In this document: positions 1-8,463 of the stretch, in pieces
How positions within the stretch are numbered: the first letter of the stretch is position 1
Layout of the letters: each line of letters opens with the position of its first letter
NCBI GenBank assembly: GCA_964483245.1
Contig: CAZABP010000001.1
Span: 174,077 to 238,076, forward strand
Direction of reading: 5' to 3'
DNA length: 64,000 nt
Source of the DNA: CAZABP01 sp964483245
GTDB taxonomy: Bacteria; Planctomycetota; UBA1135; UBA2386
Notes under the pieces: generated by a model
Told to the model about the DNA's origin: nothing
Seen by the model: only the letters and a program-made list of their open reading frames with translations
Database searches by the model: none
Made by a program: the position numbers and the translations under genes

Positions 1-2763
1 GACCGCCTGGTCGTTGCGACCGCGCTGGTGCAGCGCTTCGGCCAGCGCCGTGTACGCGCGCAGGTTGCTCGGCTCGCGTGCGATCAACCGCTCGTGGTAC
101 GCGATCGCCTCGTCGTACATCTCGTAGCGCTTGAGCAGCGAGCCGGCGCGTTCCTGGTCGCGGATCTGCACCACCCAGCTGCGCGCCTCTTCGCTGCGGC
201 CGAGTTCGAACAGCATCCGCGCGACGCCGCTGAGGTGCGTGTCGCGGTCGGCATCCGGCTGCTTCAACAACGCCTCGTGCACGCCGCGCGCGCGCTCCCA
301 CTCCTCGAGCGATTCGAGCAGCTCCGCCTGCCGCGCGAGCAGCTCGCGATCGTGCGGCTGCGTCTGCAGCGCACGCTCGACGTGGTCGAGACCGCGCACA
401 TAGTCGCCGGCGCGCATCAGCAGATCAGCCAGCAGCTGCGCCGACTGCACTTCGTATGGGTTCTCGGCCACCGCCGCCGCGAGCGCGTCGGTCCGCTCGT
501 CGAGCACCCCCTGCTCACCGTAGAGCTGGAACAGCCGTTGCCGCGCCAGCGAACGATCGCGCGGGTCGACCGCCTCGGCGGCGACGGCGAGCAGTTGCTT
601 CTCCGCCTCTTCGTACTGCCCGGTCTGGCTCAGCGCGTGCGCAAGCCGCAATTGGATGTCGACGTCGCGCGGCTTCAGCCGTGCCGCCTGCCGGAACGCC
701 TCGAGTGCCTCCGGCACGCGCTGGATCTCCAGGAACTCGCGCCCCACCTCGACGAACACCGCCGCGTTGTCTGGGTTGTCGCGCATCGCGCGCTCCCACA
801 CCTCGATCGCGGCATCCAGGTCGTACAGCTCGAGGTGCAGCCGCGCGACCTCGCGGAACTGGCGCCGCCCCTCGCCCGGAATCGCGATCGCGAGCTGCGA
901 GTACTGCTCGAGCGCGTCGTGGAACCGACCACTGTCGGCCAGCAGCCGCGCCAGCAACCGGCGTGATTCCGCATCATCGGGACGGGCTTCGATCGCGCTG
1001 CGGTAGGCGCGCATCGCCGCCTCGAAGTCGCGCGTCCGCGTGTGCGCGCGCCCGAGCACGTACGCCGCTCCGGCGCCACCACGCCGGCCCGCCTCGGCCA
1101 GCAGCTCCTCATCGCGTCCGGCGCGGAACATCGCCGCGACCAGCATGTTCGCGGCGGCGGCCCGGTGCCCCGATCCGTCATCGTCGTTCTCGACGACCTC
1201 CCACAGCAATGGCAGCGCCTCGTCGAGCCGGCCAGCGCTGGCGATCAGGTCCGCCAGCGCGAAGCGGATCTCGTGGTTGCCTGGCTCGAGGGCCAGCACG
1301 TCGCGCAGCACCTGCTCGGCCCGCTCCCGCAGACCGTTCTCGCGCAGCACGCCGACCAGCGCCTCGAGCGAGCGGGGCTTGCCGGCCGAGCGTGCGATCG
1401 CGGCCTCGAGGACGGCGACCGCGCGCTCCGGCTGCTTGCGGCCGAACAGGAACTCGGTCAGCTCCGTCACGCGCTGCATCGATTCCGGCTCGAGCTCGAC
1501 CGCCTGCTCGTAGAGCCGGATCGCGTCGGCATCGTGCCCCCAGGTCGCGAACATCGACGCCAGCCGCGCGCACAGCGAGGCGTCCTTCAGGTTGCGCGCC
1601 AGCGCCTTGTCCCACTGGTTGCGGGCTTCGGCGAAGCGGTCGCTCTTGGCGAACAGCGTGCCGAGCTCGAGATACAGCTCGAGCTCTTCGGGTCGCTCGG
1701 TCAGGATCCGCTGGTAGGTCTGGATCGCGGCGTCGACGGCCCCGCTCTCGACCTGCAGCTCCGCCAGCCGGCGCGCGAGGCGCACGTCCTTTGGATGCTT
1801 CGGCGCGACCGCGGCCAGCACCTCGATCGCCTGCTCGCGCTGGCGCGTCTCGATCAGCACGCTGGCCAGCAGCTCGGTCGCCGCGAGGTCATTGCTGCCG
1901 GCGGCATGCTGCTCCTGCAGGCGCGCCAGCAACCCCTCGAGCTTGCCGGTGCGGCGGTGGATCGCGACGACGCGCAACTCGATCTCGCGCCGCAGCCAGT
2001 TGCCGCGGTCGGTCAGCGCGAGCACGCGGTCGTAGGTCGCGAGCGCCGGCTCCAGCTCCCCTTGCAGCTCCTGCAGGCGGCCGAAATCGCGCAGCACGCG
2101 GCAGTGCTGTGCCGGATCCTCGCGGCTCTCCTCCAGCAGCGGTTGATACGCCGCAGCCGCCTCGGCCAGCAGGCCGGACTCGGCCATCAGCTGCGCGACG
2201 CGCAGGCGGCGCGCAAAGCTGCCGCCATCCAGTTCGCCGATCCGGCGCCACGTGGCGAGCGCCTGGTCACGTGCACCACGCTTGAGCTGCGCGGTGCCGA
2301 TCTTCTCGAACAGCTGGCTCTTCTGCTCGGCACTGCGCGCACCGCTCAGCGCCGCTTCGAACGCGCGTGCGGCCTGGTCGAAGCGCGCGAGCCGGTTGTA
2401 GATCTCACCGAGCGCCTGGTGCACCTCCGGCGTGCGGCCCGGAATCGCCTCGAGCACTTCGAGCGCGTTCTGCTCCTTGTCCGCCCGCAGCAGCAGCCGG
2501 CCGTAGATCAGCGCCGGGCCTTCAGCGTCCGGAGTCTTCTCGACCTCGGCGGCGAACTTCTCGAGCTCCGCTTCGAGCGCGTTGCTGGCGACGACCTGCT
2601 TGAAGTAGCGGTCGAACAGCCCGGTGTGCGCCGGCTGGTTCTGCAACAGCTCACGGAGTTTTTGCAGCTTGCGGGCCGCTTCCTCCGGCGAGTCCTGCGC
2701 CGTCAGCGGCGCGAGGAGTGGCAACAGGCACAGGATCCACAGCAGGAAGGTCTTCCGCGGCAT
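1..2763 (-). CDS. Large exported TPR-repeat protein (3' end beyond window)
   Basis: The frame is open from an ATG at 2763 to the left edge (921 codons, no stop), so the C-terminus is missing. The N-terminus is a clear signal peptide (MPRKTFLLWILCLLPLLAPL, then TAQ), so the protein is exported. The rest is a near-continuous run of TPR-type helix pairs, with units such as ALADLIASAGRLDEALPLLW and RAYTALAEALHQRGRNDQAV, consistent with a periplasmic protein-protein scaffold. No enzymatic domain is visible. It is transcribed divergently from the thioredoxin-fold gene at 2845, with about 80 bases between the two starts. No good Shine-Dalgarno precedes the ATG. The TPR assignment is secure; the partner and role are unknown. 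Confidence 0.85.
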   Translation of the reverse strand, partial: MPRKTFLLWILCLLPLLAPLTAQDSPEEAARKLQKLRELLQNQPAHTGLFDRYFKQVVASNALEAELEKFAAEVEKTPDAEGPALIYGRLLLRADKEQNALEVLEAIPGRTPEVHQALGEIYNRLARFDQAARAFEAALSGARSAEQKSQLFEKIGTAQLKRGARDQALATWRRIGELDGGSFARRLRVAQLMAESGLLAEAAAAYQPLLEESREDPAQHCRVLRDFGRLQELQGELEPALATYDRVLALTDRGNWLRREIELRVVAIHRRTGKLEGLLARLQEQHAAGSNDLAATELLASVLIETRQREQAIEVLAAVAPKHPKDVRLARRLAELQVESGAVDAAIQTYQRILTERPEELELYLELGTLFAKSDRFAEARNQWDKALARNLKDASLCARLASMFATWGHDADAIRLYEQAVELEPESMQRVTELTEFLFGRKQPERAVAVLEAAIARSAGKPRSLEALVGVLRENGLRERAEQVLRDVLALEPGNHEIRFALADLIASAGRLDEALPLLWEVVENDDDGSGHRAAAANMLVAAMFRAGRDEELLAEAGRRGGAGAAYVLGRAHTRTRDFEAAMRAYRSAIEARPDDAESRRLLARLLADSGRFHDALEQYSQLAIAIPGEGRRQFREVARLHLELYDLDAAIEVWERAMRDNPDNAAVFVEVGREFLEIQRVPEALEAFRQAARLKPRDVDIQLRLAHALSQTGQYEEAEKQLLAVAAEAVDPRDRSLARQRLFQLYGEQGVLDERTDALAAAVAENPYEVQSAQLLADLLMRAGDYVRGLDHVERALQTQPHDRELLARQAELLESLEEWERARGVHEALLKQPDADRDTHLSGVARMLFELGRSEEARSWVVQIRDQERAGSLLKRYEMYDEAIAYHERLIAREPSNLRAYTALAEALHQRGRNDQAV

Positions 2764-2844
2764 CGGTTCGACTCGGCAGGCGGTTGCGGGGGAACCAGGG
2801 GGGGCGATGATAGCCGCGTTCCACAGCTCGCCCGGAGCGTGCAG

Positions 2845-3915
2845 ATGATGAAGGCGATGTTCCATGGTCCTGCGCTGTGCCTGCTCTCGCTCTGGAGCGC
2901 AGGCGCGACCAACGCGCAGCAGATCCAGGGGTTCGAATTCGAGGTCACGACGCTGGGCGGGCAGAAGCTCTCGTCAGCGCAGCTGACCGGGAACGTCCTG
3001 CTGGTCGATTACTGGGGGACCTGGTGTCCGCCGTGCCGCGAGGCGATCCCGGTGCTCGAGGGGCTGTACCGCAAGTACAAGCACTACGGCCTCGAGATCG
3101 TCGGGCTCAGTTATGAGAGCGCGGCGACGCCGGAGGCGGCGGCGGAGAAGGTGCGCACGTTCGCCGGCAAGCACGGGATCACGTACCCGCTCGCGCTGGG
3201 GACCCCGCAACTGCAGGCGAAGGTGCCCGGCTTCAGCGGCTATCCGACGATCCTGATGTTCGATCGCCAGCTCGCGCACCGCGAGACGATCGTCGGTTTC
3301 AGTCCGGCCGAGGGACGCAAACTCGAGGAGTTCGTCCGGCGCGCGCTCGGGCTCGCACAGGAGGATGCCCCGGAGCGCGAGTCCGTCGTGGATCCCGACG
3401 CGGAGCCGGCCGAGGAGGTCGTCGAGGCGCAGCCGGAAGTGCGCGAGCTGCCGGCGGGCGTGATCTTCAAACCGGGCGACGGGGACCGCGGGTTCACGTT
3501 CACGGCGACCGACGCCGACGACAAGGAGTTCGACTTCGCGCAGTTGCGCGGCAAGCCGGTGTTGCTGGCCCTGACGTCCACCTGGGACGGGGAGGCACGC
3601 AAGACGGCTGCGTTCCTACAGGGGCTGCACACCAGGTTCGGCGCGCAGGTCCAGGTCCTCGCCGCGTCGATGGAGATCCCCAAGCAGGAGGCCGCCAAGC
3701 TGGCCAAGATCCGCGAGTTCCGCGACGAGTTGCAGCTCGGCTACCGGCTGTTCCCGGCCGGCCTGGGCCTGTCGAAGAAGGTCCACCTCTACTCCGGCAT
3801 GCCGACGTACCTGCTGTTCGACGCCGAAGGGGTCCTGATCCGGCGCGACGACGGCAACTCGGAACAGAAGCTGACCGAGCTCGAGCAGCAGGTCGCCGGC
3901 CTCGCCGGCGGGTGA
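2845..3915 (+). CDS. Exported protein with two thioredoxin-fold domains, the second lacking CXXC
   Basis: A 356-residue protein. The ATG at 2845 (or 2848) has a GGAG about seven bases upstream and opens a signal peptide ending near residue 24 (ATNAQQ). Residues about 26-145 form a TlpA/ResA-type domain with the redox motif W-CPPC (Cys61 and Cys64) and the usual cis-Pro strand (SGYPTILMFD). An acidic linker rich in Glu and Pro follows. Residues about 215-350 look like a second TlpA fold (FDFAQLRGKPVLLALTSTW, then SGMPTYLLFD), but the active-site position reads TWDGEA, with no cysteine. The first domain should be a periplasmic thiol-disulfide oxidoreductase. The second is probably a binding or structural copy. 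Confidence 0.88.
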   Translation: MMKAMFHGPALCLLSLWSAGATNAQQIQGFEFEVTTLGGQKLSSAQLTGNVLLVDYWGTWCPPCREAIPVLEGLYRKYKHYGLEIVGLSYESAATPEAAAEKVRTFAGKHGITYPLALGTPQLQAKVPGFSGYPTILMFDRQLAHRETIVGFSPAEGRKLEEFVRRALGLAQEDAPERESVVDPDAEPAEEVVEAQPEVRELPAGVIFKPGDGDRGFTFTATDADDKEFDFAQLRGKPVLLALTSTWDGEARKTAAFLQGLHTRFGAQVQVLAASMEIPKQEAAKLAKIREFRDELQLGYRLFPAGLGLSKKVHLYSGMPTYLLFDAEGVLIRRDDGNSEQKLTELEQQVAGLAGG

Positions 3916-3935
3916 CGCGTAGCGTGGGACTCAGG

Positions 3936-3953
3936 GCTGCCGGCTACGGCAGC
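3936..3953. terminator. Short hairpin between convergent genes
   Basis: A perfect 7-bp stem, GCTGCCG and CGGCAGC, with a GCTA loop lies just past the TlpA-like gene and covers the stop codon of the convergent gene at 3944. There is no T tract, so it is at best a weak bidirectional terminator. Confidence 0.35.
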
Positions 3954-4384
3954 TCGCTCAGCCGGCGTGCGAGCTCATCCAGGTCCAGCGTCTGCAGCTC
4001 GTCCGACTGGATCGGCGGCAGCGTCTTGAACTTCTGATACTCGTCGATGCTGCTGAGCTCGACGTAGTCGCGGTAGCTCATGCCGTCCTTCGCCTCCCGG
4101 GTGCGCGTGGCGCGGGTGCGTGCCGAGCCGTCGGCCAGCAGCCGGCGTTCGAGCGTCTGCTTCGCGCGCATGCAGATCTGCAACGTGTTCTCGAGGTTGC
4201 TGCGGATCCGCACGAGCCGCTCCTCGTTCGCGCCCGGCAGGTCGATGCTGCGCGCGATCTTGGCGATCGCGACCTCGAGGACGGCGATCAGGCAGTTGAG
4301 CTTGGTCAGCAGCCGGGCGCGGTATTCCGCGGATCCGAGTGCGGGGCGTTCGTCGTCGGGGCCACGACCTTGGTTGCCTTGCAT
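3944..4384 (-). CDS. Small hypothetical helical protein
   Basis: A 146-residue soluble protein starting at the ATG at 4384 (MQGNQGRGPDDERPALGSAE). Longer in-frame extensions upstream read as low-complexity Arg-rich sequence and are not credible. The middle is amphipathic helix (LLTKLNCLIAVLEVAIAKIA), and the C-terminus has a YVELSSIDEYQKFKTLPPI stretch followed by an acidic tail (LDLDELARRLSELP). There is no signal peptide, membrane segment or known motif. It lies alone between a convergent gene and a 188-base spacer. Codon pattern and charge distribution look like real coding sequence. I do not recognise the family. Confidence 0.7.
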   Translation of the reverse strand: MQGNQGRGPDDERPALGSAEYRARLLTKLNCLIAVLEVAIAKIARSIDLPGANEERLVRIRSNLENTLQICMRAKQTLERRLLADGSARTRATRTREAKDGMSYRDYVELSSIDEYQKFKTLPPIQSDELQTLDLDELARRLSELP

Positions 4385-4572
4385 AGTTGCTTCCAGGGGT
4401 AGGCGCGCCGGCCGGGCCGGCACGTGAACCACCTGGAGCACCCCGCGTGCCATTTGCCTGTCCGGCTGCGGATCACCGCAGCTCCGCTGGCACCGGGCCC
4501 TGCAACACTCGGGACCGCCGGCACGTCGTCGCAGCACAGCGCGCGCGTTGCGCCGGCGCGACGCGTGGTGCG

Positions 4573-5811
4573 TCAGCGCAACAGCTGGCGGAAGAAGTTC
4601 TCGGCGACGTAGCGCACGACGATCTCCGTTCCGCGGCCGACGATCGTGCACTCGAGCCCCGCATGACGGAAGTGCGCGAGCGTCAGACCGGCATCGGTGT
4701 AGAGGCTGACGGTGTGCCCGCCGGCGACGAACGGCTGCTCGGTCGTCGGCACCTCGATCACGTGGATCTGGTCGATCCCGTCGCTGTAGTCGAGGACCAG
4801 CCGGCGCTTGGTCGACAGCGGATCGCGGATCGAGCGCGCCGCGTGCGGCTCGTAGCCCGGCGGCATCGTGCCCGGCTGCGGCAGGACGAACGGCGGGGTG
4901 CCGAGCATCGTGATCGCATCGCTCGGCGTCGGGAACTCGGTCACGGTCGCCGGGACCTGCCATCCCCACTCCTCTTTGGGCAGCGAAACGTCGTTGCCGT
5001 GACGGAACGCCGTGACTTCGAGCTCGCCGGCGAACTGGCCGATCGCGTTGTACTCGCCGGTGTAGAGCGGGTAGCCGGTCTGCATGTCCAGCTCGAGCAG
5101 CCAGATGCTGCGCGCGATCAGGCGCGGCACGAGCACCACGCGATAGACCGGGCGTTGTGCGCGCAGCTTCGAGTCGATGAAGAACAGCGCGTAGTTCTTG
5201 CGGGCGGCTTCGAGGTCGAGCACGCGGAAGCTCTGATCCAGATGGATCGCGCCGACCTGGCTGCGGAACAGCATGTCGCGCTGCGCGAACTGCGACTCGG
5301 TCAGCTTCTCGTTCTCGAGGCCCTGGAACGTCAACTCGAAACGGCCGCCGGGACCCTGGCCAGATGCGCGCAGCAGGTGCTCGCGGATCCCGATCGTGAC
5401 CACGTTCTCGCCGCGGCGCTCGACGATGCGACGTACCTGGTCGACCTCCACGGTCAGCGCGGTCATCGCGTGGTGCACGTGCGCCACGTCGATCTCCCAC
5501 GGCATCGCGAACGGCTCGCTCTGCGCCGAGACCAGCCCCTGGGAGCCGAGCAGCGCGAGGGTCGCGAACGCGAGGGTCGCGATCCTGCGGCCGTCACGGC
5601 TGCGCGACGGCGGGGTCGCAGCGTCACCTCGCGAGGTCACGCCCATCAGCTTGCGGCCCCGCAGGACGGAAAACCAGGACGCGCTCCGTCGCCCACCAGA
5701 GAAGCCCACCGGACCCGAGCCCTGGACGGAGCCGCGCTGCGGGAGCGTCGCGACAGGCACAGGGATCGGGTTCGGCAGGTGCATGGAAGGAGAGGTGGCG
5801 AGGAGGGTCAC
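4573..5811 (-). CDS. MucB/RseB-like periplasmic regulator of the sigma/anti-sigma pair
   Basis: Third gene of the sigma operon, 412 residues from a GTG at 5811 that overlaps the anti-sigma stop as GTGA. Internal starts at 5784 (ATG) and 5646 (ATG, MGVTSRGD) are possible; the last places a signal-anchor segment (RRIATLAFATLALLGSQGLV, then SAQ) near the N-terminus. The mature part has MucB/RseB traits: a sugar-tong-like strand, IWLLELDMQTGYPLYTGEYN, and a C-terminal element, RRLVLDYSDGIDQIHVIEVP, like the YSDG element of MucB. In the RseB family the protein binds the anti-sigma factor and gates its proteolysis. Position and sequence agree, but similarity is distant. Confidence 0.7.
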   Translation of the reverse strand: MTLLATSPSMHLPNPIPVPVATLPQRGSVQGSGPVGFSGGRRSASWFSVLRGRKLMGVTSRGDAATPPSRSRDGRRIATLAFATLALLGSQGLVSAQSEPFAMPWEIDVAHVHHAMTALTVEVDQVRRIVERRGENVVTIGIREHLLRASGQGPGGRFELTFQGLENEKLTESQFAQRDMLFRSQVGAIHLDQSFRVLDLEAARKNYALFFIDSKLRAQRPVYRVVLVPRLIARSIWLLELDMQTGYPLYTGEYNAIGQFAGELEVTAFRHGNDVSLPKEEWGWQVPATVTEFPTPSDAITMLGTPPFVLPQPGTMPPGYEPHAARSIRDPLSTKRRLVLDYSDGIDQIHVIEVPTTEQPFVAGGHTVSLYTDAGLTLAHFRHAGLECTIVGRGTEIVVRYVAENFFRQLLR

Positions 5812-6425
5812 CAGTCTGCGCGCCCGATCCGGCGTAGGGTCGGGAGCGCACTCACCGCCTGGTCCGGCGGTGAATCGACAGTCCGGAAGACGATGACCGG
5901 TTCGACCGCTGTTCCGTTCCGTTCGCCGGAACCGAACAGGAGGACAGCGATGCCGACGAGGCCGGCGGCTGCCAGCAGCCCGGCTGCACGCAGCAGCCGG
6001 CGCGGCCGGCGGGTTTCGAGATGGGAGCGGAAGTCGCTGCGGATCCGCAGCCAGATCCAGTCGGGGGTCCGCGGTGCCGAGAGCGATCGCAGCGCCGAAC
6101 CGGTCCGAGCCGCCAGGTCACCGGCCCAGTCGGCATCCGCCGGCGCCCGCGTCGGCGCCAGAGCTTCGCGCAGGACCGGCGCAACGTCGGCCGCGGCTGC
6201 CAGGTGTGCGCGCTCGAAGATCGCCTCGAGGCTCGCCTCGCTGCCCAGCGACTCCGGGACAGCCGGCCGCGGCAGGGACCGGAGCAGGTCCCCGATCGCA
6301 GCGACGCGGTCACGATGCTCGCGGCAGGCAGCACAGGTGGCCGCGTGATCGGTGGCGTGCGGCTCGCTGAGCATCGCGCGGAACGCGCGGCAGGCGCCCG
6401 GCAGGCCGTCGGTCCAGGTCTTCAT
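5808..6425 (-). CDS. Membrane-anchored zinc-type anti-sigma factor
   Basis: A 205-residue protein whose ATG overlaps the sigma stop (ATGA), so the two are translationally coupled. The N-terminus carries the ZAS signature H27-x3-C31-x2-C34 (DHAATCAAC), which holds ECF sigma factors in this family. Residues 70-115 are a helical linker. A single membrane segment spans about residues 143-165 (LLRAAGLLAAAGLVGIAVLL), and a short C-terminal part would lie outside the membrane. This is the layout of a regulated-proteolysis anti-sigma factor: cytoplasmic sigma-binding domain, one TM helix, periplasmic sensor. The periplasmic part is short (about 40 residues), so sensing may depend on the RseB-like protein next door. 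Confidence 0.88.
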   Translation of the reverse strand: MKTWTDGLPGACRAFRAMLSEPHATDHAATCAACREHRDRVAAIGDLLRSLPRPAVPESLGSEASLEAIFERAHLAAAADVAPVLREALAPTRAPADADWAGDLAARTGSALRSLSAPRTPDWIWLRIRSDFRSHLETRRPRRLLRAAGLLAAAGLVGIAVLLFGSGERNGTAVEPVIVFRTVDSPPDQAVSALPTLRRIGRADW

Positions 6426-7078
6426 GCGACTCCTCCGCGGGCGTCGCGCGCATCCGCGGCGTCCGTCTGGTTCGGGCGGTAGCCGAACGACGGCAGCGAA
6501 TCGCGCAGCTCCGATTCGATCGCGATGTGTGCGCGTGCCAGCCGCGATTTGACCGTTCCCATCGAGATCCCGAGCACCGCCGCCAGCTCCTCGTACGACA
6601 TCGACTCGAGGTAGCGCAGGACGAGGATGGCGCGGAGCTTCGGACTCAAGCGTTGGATCCGCTCGTGGACGTGCTCCGCCAGCTCCTGCGTGGCGGCCGC
6701 ATCCCCCGGCGTCGGGGTCTGCACGTCCGCGATCTCGAGTCCGGTCGCCGGCGCCACATCGATGCTCGCCCGCAGGCGCCCGCGCATCCCGCGCCCCTGA
6801 CGCAGGTAGTCGATGCCGCAGTTGACGACGATCCGGTAGAGCCAGGTGCTGAACAGCGAGTCGAACCGGAACGACCCGAGCTTGCGGAATACGAGGCTGA
6901 ACGTCTCCTGGACCACGTCCATCGCATCGCTGGCCGAGCCGACCAAGCGATAGGCGATCGAGTAGACGCGGTCGCGGTGCCGCAGGTAGAGCGCCTCGAA
7001 CGCCGCCTCGAACCCGTCGGAGTTGGGGTCCTGGCAGGCCAGGACCAGCATCCGATCCGGATCCGGCTGGGAAGTCAC
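6422..7078 (-). CDS. ECF (sigma-70 family) RNA polymerase sigma factor
   Basis: A 218-residue sigma factor. Region 2 is complete (VYSIAYRLVGSASDAMDVVQ, then FSTWLYRIVVN), and region 4 has the helix-turn-helix YEELAAVLGISMGTVKSRLARA. Region 3 and the N-terminal region 1 are absent, as in ECF/RpoE sigmas. The GTG at 7078 opens the longest frame; an ATG at 7051 (MLVLACQDPNSDG) is a good alternative because a sigmaE-type promoter ends only six bases before the GTG. It is the first gene of a three-gene overlapping operon with its anti-sigma and an RseB-like protein. The system probably responds to envelope stress, and the predicted promoter implies autoregulation. Confidence 0.93.
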   Translation of the reverse strand: MTSQPDPDRMLVLACQDPNSDGFEAAFEALYLRHRDRVYSIAYRLVGSASDAMDVVQETFSLVFRKLGSFRFDSLFSTWLYRIVVNCGIDYLRQGRGMRGRLRASIDVAPATGLEIADVQTPTPGDAAATQELAEHVHERIQRLSPKLRAILVLRYLESMSYEELAAVLGISMGTVKSRLARAHIAIESELRDSLPSFGYRPNQTDAADARDARGGVA

Positions 7079-7084
7079 GGCTGC

Positions 7085-7114
7085 CTAGACGGGAGTCCGT
7101 GCGGCGCGGGTTCC
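7085..7114 (-). promoter_or_regulatory. Predicted sigmaE-type autoregulatory promoter
   Basis: On the minus strand, GGAACCC (7114-7108) and GTCTAG (7090-7085) are separated by 17 bases. The E. coli sigmaE consensus is GGAACTT, about 16 bases, then GTCTAA. The -10 ends six bases before the GTG of the ECF sigma gene, so the transcript would start at or very near that codon. It would be leaderless or would use the ATG at 7051. Confidence 0.55.
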
Positions 7115-7194
7115 GCTCGACCCCCTATTTCGCCGGGTGGATCGCCCGCCTTTCCGCAATCCCCGGCGCCATCGGCGGGCCGGCGGTGCGGCGT

Positions 7195-8100
7195 TCACCC
7201 GTCGCGGAGGCCCCGCAAGCCGTTTGGCGTGCGGACCAGCCCGCCCTCCTTGCTCGCGCAGCCCGTGGGGTCGCAGCAGAGCACGAACGCCGGCTGGCAC
7301 TTGGCTCCGGAGATCTCGAACAGCGAGGTCTCTGGTCCGGAGGCGATCTGCACGAGTTGGAACAGGCAGACCTGGTTCGGCACCCACAGCCCGTTCGCAA
7401 TGCCACTCGGCGGGACCAGGGATTGGAATGCCACCTTGTCCGACGTCACCGGCGCGAGCGCAACCGCGACGTCGCCGATCTGGTCGAGGACCGTTCCGGT
7501 CCTGAACTCGTTTGCCCCGATCACGACGCGCGCGCCGACCGTGCAGGGCAGCAGCGTGCGGACCTCCTCGAGCAGCCCCAGGCGCGACACGAAGATCGCA
7601 TCGAGGCTGCCGCCCGGCGTCGTCCTCATCGCCCCTTCGAAGCCTGACGTGCCGATCAGGTCGCCGATGGGGAAGGTGATGCCATTGGTCAGCAGAAACG
7701 GCTCCACGACGCGGATCTGGCGCGGATCCATCGGTGCGACGCGGAACAGCAGGTTCAGGTAGACGTGGTCGCGGCCGTCGGCGAGCCGGACCGAGTTGAC
7801 GATGACGCGGACCGAATGGTCCTGGCCGGGGAGCTCCCTCCCGCTCGGTTCCCAGATCGGCAGCTCGAACCGGACTGCCTCGCAGAAGTCGTCGCGCGTG
7901 TCATTGTCGCTGTCGATCGCGTGCGGGCTCGACAGGACGATCCATTCCAGGCTGTCCGGCAGCAGGTCACCGTCGCTGTCGAACAGGGGGCCCTTCACGT
8001 CGGCCCGGAGCGGAACCGACGGGACTGGTCCCAACAGCGTGGTTCCGATGCCAGCGAGCGCTGCGCCGGCGATCAGGAGTGCGATCCTGCGACTCGTCAT
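7195..8100 (-). CDS. Secreted protein with thrombospondin-3-like calcium repeats
   Basis: About 301 residues from the ATG at 8100 (a TTG lies just before it). The N-terminus is a signal peptide (RRIALLIAGAALAGIGTTLL). It is followed by two Asp-rich loops, DSDGDLLPDSLEWIV and DSDNDTRDDFCEAV, typical of TSP type-3/EF-hand-like calcium repeats, which in bacteria decorate exported proteins. The remaining 220 residues look like beta sandwich (VRLADGRDHVYLNLLFRVAP), with a Cys-rich C-terminus (LCCDPTGC). No catalytic motif is visible. The gene stands alone between the sigma promoter and a 217-base spacer before the tRNA. It is probably a secreted or surface protein of unknown role. Confidence 0.72.
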   Translation of the reverse strand: MTSRRIALLIAGAALAGIGTTLLGPVPSVPLRADVKGPLFDSDGDLLPDSLEWIVLSSPHAIDSDNDTRDDFCEAVRFELPIWEPSGRELPGQDHSVRVIVNSVRLADGRDHVYLNLLFRVAPMDPRQIRVVEPFLLTNGITFPIGDLIGTSGFEGAMRTTPGGSLDAIFVSRLGLLEEVRTLLPCTVGARVVIGANEFRTGTVLDQIGDVAVALAPVTSDKVAFQSLVPPSGIANGLWVPNQVCLFQLVQIASGPETSLFEISGAKCQPAFVLCCDPTGCASKEGGLVRTPNGLRGLRDG

Positions 8101-8317
8101 CAAGCGGGGGGGTCCTAGAAGGGGCCGGACTCCAAGAGCGGGATAGCCGTTGGCCCGGAGGAAGTTTCGCGGGACAACCGGAAAGGCGCGGAATTGGACC
8201 CTACGAATCCCGAACGTGCAACGAGCAGGAGACGGTTTTCGGCCGGTTGTTTCACCCGGTCCGGCCGGCTATGACCCCCGGCCCGGTTCCGATGGCCGAT
8301 GCCACCGACCGGCACCC

Positions 8318-8394
<77 letters not shown>

Positions 8395-8463
8395 GCCTCG
8401 CTTCGCGGCACCCCTCGAGCGCTGCGGGCTGCATCGACCCATCCGTCCAAGGGCGCCTCACCT

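Noticed and set aside
456..2285. Long plus-strand frame of 609 codons opposite the TPR gene
   Set aside because: It is Arg/Pro/Ala-rich with no domain and lies antisense to a clear signal-peptide TPR protein; GC-rich genomes give such shadow frames.
1042..2844. Upstream extension of the TlpA-like frame
   Set aside because: The signal peptide begins at 2845; the upstream part is antisense to the TPR gene and low-complexity.
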